Origin: Pedosphaera sp. | GTDB lineage: Bacteria > Verrucomicrobiota > Verrucomicrobiia > Limisphaerales > SXTU01 | Reading direction: 5' to 3' | NCBI GenBank assembly: GCA_009695395.1 | Contig: SIBB01000024.1 | Coordinates: 1 to 17,660, forward strand | DNA length: 17,660 nucleotides | In this document: positions 12,684 to 17,660 of the stretch, in pieces | Position numbering within the stretch: the stretch's first letter is position 1 | Layout of the letters: the number at the start of each line of letters is the position of its first letter | Notes under the pieces: generated by a model | The model's input: the letters and a program-made list of their open reading frames with translations, nothing else | What the model was told of the DNA's origin: nothing | Database searches by the model: none | Program-made: the position numbers and the translations under genes

Positions 12684-14893
12684 GCCGGGCCTGCCGAACT
12701 TTCATTGCTGGGACGCTGCTGATGCTGGCGGGGCTGCTGTTTGCCGCCGAGGGCCCGCGCAAGCTCACGCTCGAAAATGCCTCCTCCTTTTGGTCGTTCA
12801 AACCGGTGCAGCCCGCGCCGGTGCCGGCAGTGAAAAACTCCGGCTGGCCGATCTCCACCGTGGACCGCTTCATCCTCGTCAAGTTGGAGGAACAGCAGCT
12901 CAAGCCGGTGGCGGACGCGGACCCGCGTGTGCTCATCCGCCGCCTGCACCTTGATCTGACTGGCCTGCCGCCGACGGCTACGGGAGTTGAGGCGTTCGTT
13001 GAGGCGAGCGCTTCGCCGTCCAGCCGGTCAGCTGCCATCGCCAGCCTTGTGGACCAACTCCTGGCCTCGCCGCACTTCGGCGAGCGCTGGGGCCGGCACT
13101 GGCTGGACTTGGCGCGCTACGCCGAGTCGAACGGCAAGGATCGCAACATGACCTGGCACCACGCGTGGCGCTACCGGGACTGGGTCATCGGCGCCTTCAA
13201 CCGTGATCTGCCCTTTGACCAGTTCATTCGCGACCAGATCGCGGGCGACCTGATCCCGGCGAGCGGGGCCGAGCGCGATGCGCGGCTCGTTGCCACGGGA
13301 TTTCTCGCACTTGGGGCCAAGGCCTTCGAGGAGCGGAAGCGAGAGCTGTTCCGCATGGACGTGATCGATGAGCAAATCGATGTGATCGGGCGGGCGATCC
13401 TCGGGCTCTCGGTTGCCTGCGCACGCTGTCACGACCACAAGTTTGATCCGGTGCCGACGCGTGATTACTACGCGCTGGCCGGGATCCTCCGCAGCACCGA
13501 GCCGCTTTACGGTCGCGGCCCCATGGGCATCAAGTGCCTGCACGATTCCGAACTGCAACCTATCGGCCCCGAGGCCGCTGCGCTGGGGCCCAAGGCTGCC
13601 GCGCACGACAAGGAACTCGCCACGAGCATCCAGCAGCGCAACGACGGGCGATCCGGCCGCTATCGCGTGGTGCGCAACCTGGCCGACGCCAAGGCGCAGC
13701 TCAAGAAGCCCGGAGCCGCCACCGCCAAACTTGAGGGCGAAATCGTGAAGATGGAGGAGGTCATCAAGGACTGGGATGCCAAGCTCAAGGTGATCGAGGC
13801 CACCGTCATCAACCTAGAGACCAACTACCCGCCCCAGCCAGCGCTGGCGATGGCGGCGCGCGAGGCAGCCAAGCCGGAGGACGTGCGCATTCACATCCGG
13901 GGCACGATTGAGAATCTTGGTGACATGGTGCCCCGCGGGCTGCCGCAGGCGATTCAAGTGCCCGGCCTTGCTGCCATTCCAATAGGTGCGAGTGGGCGGC
14001 GGCAGTTGGCGGACTGGCTGGCGCATCCGGCCAACCCGCTCACCGCGCGCGTGGCGGTGAACCGCGTCTGGTTGCACCTCTTCGGCCGGGGACTGGTGAC
14101 GACCCCGGACGACTTTGGGCTCAACGGAACGCGCCCATCGCATCCGGAACTGCTGGACCATCTGGCGGCGCAGTTCGTGGCAGACGGCTGGTCCACGAAG
14201 AAGTTGATTCGCTCGCTGGTCTTGAGCCGGGTTTATCAGCTCGGGAGCACTGTGGACGCTGCAAATCAGGAGCGTGATCCTGACAATGTCTTCCTCTGGC
14301 GCAGGCGTCCGCGCGCGTTGGAGGCCGAGGCCTTGCATGACGCGATGCTCGCGGTCAGCGGTCAGCTTGACCCGCAGCCTCGCCCCGGTTCGTTGGTCGC
14401 GGAACTCCCGCTCTTCACAGCGCACGAGCTCTTCCCCTTCAAGCCGCAGCTCGTGGAAACGCAGATGGTGCATCGCCACCGGGCCGTTTACCTGCCCGTC
14501 GTGCGCGGTGTGCTGCCAGAGGTGTTGAAGCTGTTCGATTTCGCCGAGCCCAGCAGCGTATTGGGCACGCGCGATGAAACGGTCGTGCCCGCGCAGGCTT
14601 CCTTCCTCCTGAACAGTCCATGGGTGCTGGCCCATGCGCGCCAGCTCGCGGTGGCGGTGCTGGCCGGAGCCTCGGCGGACGAGGTGGAGCCGCTGGACCG
14701 GCTCTTCCGTCGTGCCCTGTCCCGTCCACCGACGCCCGCCGAGCGCGAGCGTTTCCTTGCGTATCTCACCAGGCCCGAAATCCCGCTGGCGAAGACACCG
14801 ACACCAGCCACGGGCGAGGCCGTGCGTCTCGAAAAATGGACCTCGCTCGCCCAGGTGGTGCTGGCCAGCACTGAATTCCGCTTCTCCTTCTGA
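12680..14893 (+). CDS. DUF1549 and DUF1553 domain protein with CxxCH motif, exported
   Basis: The 737-residue product has a signal peptide (TFIAGTLLMLAGLLFA, cleavage near 25-28). A DUF1549 domain (PF07583, about 50-270) follows, with VDRFILVKLEE, LIRRLHLDLTGLPPT, HFGERWGRHWLDLARYAES and CARCHDHKFDPVPTRDYY. A helical charged linker lies at about 320-385. The DUF1553 domain (PF07587, about 435-715) has LADWLAHPANPLTARVAVNR, RPSHPELLDHLA and FLLNSPWV. Cys247-Ala-Arg-Cys250-His251 could bind c-type haem or a metal. Many relatives carry an extra N-terminal PSC1 cytochrome domain; this one does not. GTG 12680 overlaps the stop of the DUF1501 gene by GTGA. The much longer upstream frame is only a shadow of that gene. 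It is 4 bases before the second DUF1501 gene. Function is unknown. Confidence 0.9.
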   Translation: MSRACRTFIAGTLLMLAGLLFAAEGPRKLTLENASSFWSFKPVQPAPVPAVKNSGWPISTVDRFILVKLEEQQLKPVADADPRVLIRRLHLDLTGLPPTATGVEAFVEASASPSSRSAAIASLVDQLLASPHFGERWGRHWLDLARYAESNGKDRNMTWHHAWRYRDWVIGAFNRDLPFDQFIRDQIAGDLIPASGAERDARLVATGFLALGAKAFEERKRELFRMDVIDEQIDVIGRAILGLSVACARCHDHKFDPVPTRDYYALAGILRSTEPLYGRGPMGIKCLHDSELQPIGPEAAALGPKAAAHDKELATSIQQRNDGRSGRYRVVRNLADAKAQLKKPGAATAKLEGEIVKMEEVIKDWDAKLKVIEATVINLETNYPPQPALAMAAREAAKPEDVRIHIRGTIENLGDMVPRGLPQAIQVPGLAAIPIGASGRRQLADWLAHPANPLTARVAVNRVWLHLFGRGLVTTPDDFGLNGTRPSHPELLDHLAAQFVADGWSTKKLIRSLVLSRVYQLGSTVDAANQERDPDNVFLWRRRPRALEAEALHDAMLAVSGQLDPQPRPGSLVAELPLFTAHELFPFKPQLVETQMVHRHRAVYLPVVRGVLPEVLKLFDFAEPSSVLGTRDETVVPAQASFLLNSPWVLAHARQLAVAVLAGASADEVEPLDRLFRRALSRPPTPAERERFLAYLTRPEIPLAKTPTPATGEAVRLEKWTSLAQVVLASTEFRFSF

Positions 14894-14897
14894 CCTG

Positions 14898-16277
14898 ATG
14901 AATCCCATCGCTCAACCCCTCCGCACTCCGCGCCGCCAATGGCTCCAGACGCTGGGCGGCGGCTTCGGCAGCATCGCGTTGGCCGGGCTGTGTGCCGAAG
15001 AGGCCGCCTACCAGAGCCCACTCGCCGCGCGGGCGTCGCACTACGCCGCGCGGGCCAAGCGTATCATCTTCATGTGCATGCGCGGCGGGCCATCCCACCT
15101 CGAGACGTTCGACTACAAGCCGCAGCTCAACGCGGACAATCTCAAGCCGGGCCGCAACCCCAAGAGCAAGCTGTTCGGCAGCCAATGGAAGTTCACCCAG
15201 CACGGCCGGAGCGGGCTGTGGATGTCGTCGCTGTTTCCGAACCTCGCCACGCAGGCTGACCGGTTGTGCATGATTCATTCGATGCACACCGACAATGAGA
15301 ATCATCCGCAGGCGCTGGAGCAGTTGCACACTGGCAGCTTTCAGTTCATCCGCCCCTCCCTCGGCTCCTGGGTCGCCTACGGCCTCGGCACGGAGAATCG
15401 CAACCTGCCGGGCTTCGTCGCGCTGAACCCGCTCTCCGCGCTCGGAGGCAGCCGCTATTACAGCAGTGCGTTCCTCCCGGCCTCGTTCGCTGCGACGCGC
15501 ATTGGCGATTCGGGCAAGCCCATCGCCCGGGCCAAAGTGGGCAATCTCGCCAGCCCGCGCCTAGCCCCGGAAGGACAGCGGCGGCAACTGGACCTCCTGC
15601 AAACGATGAACCAGGAAACCGCCCGGCAACAGGCGCACGACGGCCGGCTGGAGGGCGTGATCGAGTCTTTTGAACTCGCGTTCCGAATGCAGAGCGAGCT
15701 GCCTCAAGTCCTGGACTTGTCCGGCGAGACTCAGGCAACCCGGGAGCTTTACGGCATTGGCGAAGGGTTGCTGACGGACGATTTCGGGCGGCAATGCCTG
15801 CTGGCGCGCCGGATGGCCGAGGCCGGCGTGCGGTTCATCGAGCTAACCCATGAAGACTGGGATCATCACGGCTTCGTCTCCACGGCCATGCCCAAGGCCT
15901 GCACTCAGATTGACAAGCCTATGACGGGACTGCTGACGGACCTCGCCCGCCGCGGCCTGCTGGAAGACACGCTCGTGGTCTGGTCCGGCGAGTTCGGCCG
16001 CACGCCCGACGATCCCACGCAGGATGGCCGGGGTCACAACAACAAGGGCTTCACCCTCTGGCTGGCTGGCGCCGGCACCCGGGGCGGTCTGGCCTACGGC
16101 AAGACCGACGAGCACGGCTACGAGGCGGTGGAGAACAAAGTCCACCTGCACGATCTCCACGCGACGCTCCTGCACTGCCTCGGCCTGGATCACGAACGTC
16201 TCACCTACCGCCACGCCGGCCGCGATTTCCGCCTGACGGATGTGGAGGGGCATGTGGTGAGGGACATCTTTGCCTGA
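14898..16277 (+). CDS. DUF1501 family protein, Tat-exported (copy 2)
   Basis: This 459-residue paralogue of the first DUF1501 protein follows the DUF1549/DUF1553 gene after 4 bases, the usual order for this family pair. The Tat signal is TPRRQWLQTLGGGFGSIALAGL (RR at 12-13). Family marks are MRGGPSHLETFDYKPQL (61-77), YGLGTENRNLPGFV, FGRQCLLARRMAEAGVRF, WSGEFGRTPD, GRGHNNKGFTLWLAGAG, and the terminal HAGRDFRLTDVEG. ATG 14898 was chosen because the twin-arginine signal starts at once; the frame upstream is a shadow of the preceding gene. Codon use is more mixed than in copy 1. Copy 1 and copy 2 are clearly diverged except for the last 78 bases, so they are not a simple recent duplication. A weak hairpin follows the stop. 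Confidence 0.92.
   Translation: MNPIAQPLRTPRRQWLQTLGGGFGSIALAGLCAEEAAYQSPLAARASHYAARAKRIIFMCMRGGPSHLETFDYKPQLNADNLKPGRNPKSKLFGSQWKFTQHGRSGLWMSSLFPNLATQADRLCMIHSMHTDNENHPQALEQLHTGSFQFIRPSLGSWVAYGLGTENRNLPGFVALNPLSALGGSRYYSSAFLPASFAATRIGDSGKPIARAKVGNLASPRLAPEGQRRQLDLLQTMNQETARQQAHDGRLEGVIESFELAFRMQSELPQVLDLSGETQATRELYGIGEGLLTDDFGRQCLLARRMAEAGVRFIELTHEDWDHHGFVSTAMPKACTQIDKPMTGLLTDLARRGLLEDTLVVWSGEFGRTPDDPTQDGRGHNNKGFTLWLAGAGTRGGLAYGKTDEHGYEAVENKVHLHDLHATLLHCLGLDHERLTYRHAGRDFRLTDVEGHVVRDIFA
16200..16277 (+). repeat. Duplicated 3' end of DUF1501 gene, copy B
   Basis: This is the partner of 12606-12683. It includes the stop codon and covers the C-terminal segment from LTYRHAGRD to the end. Confidence 0.85.
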
Positions 16278-16287
16278 CAAACGAATC

Positions 16288-16317
16288 AGCGGCTCGACTT
16301 TCGACGCCGCCGCTTTT
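16288..16317 (+). terminator. Possible terminator after the DUF1501 operon
   Basis: AGCGGC (16288-16293) pairs with GCCGCT (16309-16314). An inner TCGA/TCGA pairing (16294-16297 with 16301-16304) leaves a small bulge. Three more T follow. The T-tract is short, so it may be weak. Confidence 0.35.
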
Positions 16318-16328
16318 ACACGTCCCGC

Positions 16329-17129
16329 GTGCAAGATTGGTCTTCCATGCTGCTCGCGGCGACGGCGGTGCTGTTCATCGGCCTGTCGAAGGCGGGCTTT
16401 GGCGGCGGGTTGGGGATGCTGACCACGCCGTTGTGCGTGCTGGCCTTCGGCCCGAAGGACGCCATTGGCATCCTGCTGCCGCTGCTCTGCGCGGGGGATG
16501 CGTTCAGCGTGTATCACTACTGGGGCAAGTGGGAGCGGAGGAATCTCAAGTTCCTCCTGCCCGGCGTGGTGGTGGGCGTGGTCATCGGCGTGCAGCTCAT
16601 CGGCCGTTTCTCGGCGCGGGAACTCAACGTGTGCATCGGTCTGCTGGCGGTGGCGTTCGTGATATTTCAACTCGTGAAGGAGCGCATCTTCGCGGCGGAA
16701 GGTGCGTTCGCCCCGAACCAGAAGGTTGGTATTCCCTGCGGCATCGGCGCGGGTATCACGAGCACGTTCGCACATGGTGCCGGGCCGGTGGTGAGCCTCT
16801 TCCTCATCCCGCAGCGGATGCCCAAGGAGACTTACGTGGCCACGACGGTGCTGGTCTTCACCTGCATCAACTGGATCAAGATGCCCTTCTTCGTGGTGGA
16901 CCGGACGATGGTGAACCTGCCGTTCTTCGCGCCGCAGGCGATCATCACGGCGGACACGGTGCAGCAAAGTTTGGTGTTCCTGCCGTTCATCCCGGTGGGC
17001 GTCTGGCTGGGGGTGTGGCTGAACCGGAAGATTTCGGAACTGGTGTTTATGAAGGTGGTCTATGCGATGACCTTCCTCACGGGCCTTCAGCTCATCTTCA
17101 ATTTCAACCCGGCGAAGTGGCTGAAGTGA
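16329..17129 (+). CDS. TauE/SafE family membrane permease
   Basis: The 266-residue protein is almost entirely hydrophobic, with about 7-8 membrane helices. It has the layout of TauE/SafE (PF01925), a family linked to export or uptake of sulfite, sulfoacetate and other small organic anions. Typical sequence is the first repeat FIGLSKAGFGGGLGMLTTPL (about 16-35) and the second repeat GIGAGITSTFAHGAGPVVSLFL (about 137-158), each a glycine-rich re-entrant type motif at the start of one half. GTG 16329 is used. ATG 16347 is an alternative that would begin right at the first helix. No sulfur-metabolism gene is nearby, so the substrate cannot be named. The gene stands alone between the DUF1501 operon and rpmE. 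Confidence 0.88.
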   Translation: MQDWSSMLLAATAVLFIGLSKAGFGGGLGMLTTPLCVLAFGPKDAIGILLPLLCAGDAFSVYHYWGKWERRNLKFLLPGVVVGVVIGVQLIGRFSARELNVCIGLLAVAFVIFQLVKERIFAAEGAFAPNQKVGIPCGIGAGITSTFAHGAGPVVSLFLIPQRMPKETYVATTVLVFTCINWIKMPFFVVDRTMVNLPFFAPQAIITADTVQQSLVFLPFIPVGVWLGVWLNRKISELVFMKVVYAMTFLTGLQLIFNFNPAKWLK

Positions 17130-17192
17130 AAACTGGCACGAGGTTGGAGGCGAAGAAAGTTGCCCGTAACGCCTCGAAAATCAAAACAGCGC

Positions 17193-17220
17193 TTGCCAAG
17201 CCGCGCATCGTTTGTATTCT
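17193..17220 (+). promoter_or_regulatory. Probable promoter of rpmE
   Basis: TTGCCA (17193-17198), a 16-base spacer and TATTCT (17215-17220) lie just before rpmE. The predicted transcript start is only a few bases before the ATG at 17235, so the leader would be very short. Confidence 0.45.
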
Positions 17221-17234
17221 GCGCGCCCTTTGAC

Positions 17235-17489
17235 ATGAAAACGGACATCCATCCGAAATACGAAGCCGCTGAATTTCGTTGCGCCTGTGGCAACGTGATT
17301 ACCACCCGTTCCACCCGCCGCACTGTGCTCTTGGGCCTCTGCAACGCCTGCCACCCGTTTTACACGGGCCAGCAGAAGTTCGTAGATACCGCAGGCCGCG
17401 TGGACAAATTCCAGCAGCGCGCCGCCAAGACGCAGGCCGCTCAGGCTGCCGTGGCCGACGCCGCTGCCGCCAAGAAACAGAAGAAGTAG
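17235..17489 (+). CDS. rpmE: 50S ribosomal protein L31, zinc-binding type
   Basis: L31 sits on the large ribosomal subunit and bridges to the small subunit. The 84 residues start MKTDIHPKYEAAEFRCACGN and contain the L31 signature NACHPFYTGQQKFVDTAGRVDKF. Four cysteines at 16, 18, 36 and 39 form the zinc site, so this is the zinc-containing (C+) form. The last 20 residues (about 65-84) are an Ala/Gln/Lys-rich tail ending in KKQKK, longer than in E. coli L31 (70 residues). ATG 17235 is chosen because the L31 N-terminus begins there; the open frame further upstream has no homology. A strong terminator follows. Confidence 0.97.
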   Translation: MKTDIHPKYEAAEFRCACGNVITTRSTRRTVLLGLCNACHPFYTGQQKFVDTAGRVDKFQQRAAKTQAAQAAVADAAAAKKQKK

Positions 17490-17505
17490 CTTTCCCCAAC
17501 GCCCT

Positions 17506-17543
17506 CGCCCGCCCGGTTCACGCCCGGCGGGCGATTGCTTTTG
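17506..17543 (+). terminator. Rho-independent terminator after rpmE
   Basis: CGCCCGCC (17506-17513) and GGCGGGCG (17526-17533) are a perfect 8-base stem with a 12-base loop that can pair further. ATTGCTTTTGTT follows. It begins 17 bases after the rpmE stop. Confidence 0.75.
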
Positions 17544-17551
17544 TTACACTG

Positions 17552-17622
17552 GGTTGAGAGTTGAAAGTTGAGCGTTGAGAGACGCGCCCGAACCCGCCGC
17601 CACCGCCTCTCAACTCTCAACC
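17552..17622. repeat. GTTGAGA-type inverted repeat before the last gene
   Basis: GGTTGAGAGTTGA (17552-17564) and its exact inverse TCAACTCTCAACC (17610-17622) flank a GC-rich centre. More GTTGAG units occur at 17568-17579. This type of GTTGAGA repeat is common between genes in Verrucomicrobia and Planctomycetes, to my knowledge. It separates the rpmE terminator from the next start codon. Confidence 0.7.
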
Positions 17623-17627
17623 TCCCC

Positions 17628-17660
17628 ATGGAACTCCGTCCGCATATCGAGAAGTTCAAC
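17628..17660 (+). CDS. prfA: Start of a gene, probably peptide chain release factor 1, 3' partial
   Basis: Only 11 codons are visible (MELRPHIEKFN). The start ATG 17628 follows CCTCCCC without a clear ribosome binding site. The sequence resembles the N-terminus of bacterial release factor 1, and prfA is often found after rpmE. Both points are suggestive only; the conserved GGQ region lies outside the window. Confidence 0.5.
   Translation, partial: MELRPHIEKFN

Noticed and set aside
13418..13432. CxxCH as proof of a c-type cytochrome
   Set aside because: CARCH is a usual motif of the DUF1549 domain; a single motif in a large non-cytochrome protein does not prove haem binding, so it is only noted.

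Overview
The window looks like the chromosome of a Verrucomicrobia-type bacterium, probably near the Pedosphaera/Limisphaerales group. This is an inference from three things. The first is the set of DUF1501 and DUF1549/DUF1553 proteins, which are typical of the Planctomycetes-Verrucomicrobia group. The second is the GC-rich, strongly C/G-ending codon use. The third is several intergenic repeat types (imperfect palindromes, CAATCGG heptads, GTTGAGA repeats) that I associate with these genomes. No tRNA, rRNA, CRISPR array, phage or transposase gene was seen.

Layout. 1-2300: the 3' part of an amidohydrolase-2 type hydrolase, then a MacB/FtsX-type ABC permease without its ATPase. 2300-3250: a gene-poor stretch holding a probable degraded gene and a small exported lysine-tailed protein, both on the minus strand. 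3250-5160: an FKBP-type prolyl isomerase (minus) divergent from purA (plus). The purA leader carries a promoter-like sequence followed by a terminator-like hairpin. 5270-7030: two uncharacterised coiled-coil proteins with C-terminal membrane anchors, then a methylated-DNA-cysteine methyltransferase, packed closely. 7130-8530: a DUF5679 zinc-ribbon protein and a tandem nucleoside diphosphate kinase whose first domain has lost its catalytic residues. 8690-11050: an exported glutathione peroxidase-like protein, a membrane-anchored alpha/beta hydrolase and an exported glycerophosphodiester phosphodiesterase; the last two overlap by ATGA. 11250-16280: a tight three-gene operon, DUF1501 - DUF1549/DUF1553 - DUF1501. 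16330-17660: a TauE/SafE permease, ribosomal protein L31 (rpmE) and the first codons of what is probably prfA.

How the genes fit together. The DUF1501/DUF1549 operon is the clearest accessory module: two Tat-exported alkaline-phosphatase-fold proteins flank one Sec-exported protein with a CxxCH motif. The two DUF1501 genes share a nearly identical 78-base 3' end while the preceding bases have diverged, which suggests gene conversion. The other genes are housekeeping (purA, ndk, rpmE, prfA, ogt, FKBP) or envelope/stress functions. I do not see a defence system or any clearly novel multi-gene machine. The best candidates for new biology are the pseudokinase-kinase NDK fusion with its zinc-ribbon partner, the two-DUF1501 operon, and the purA leader.
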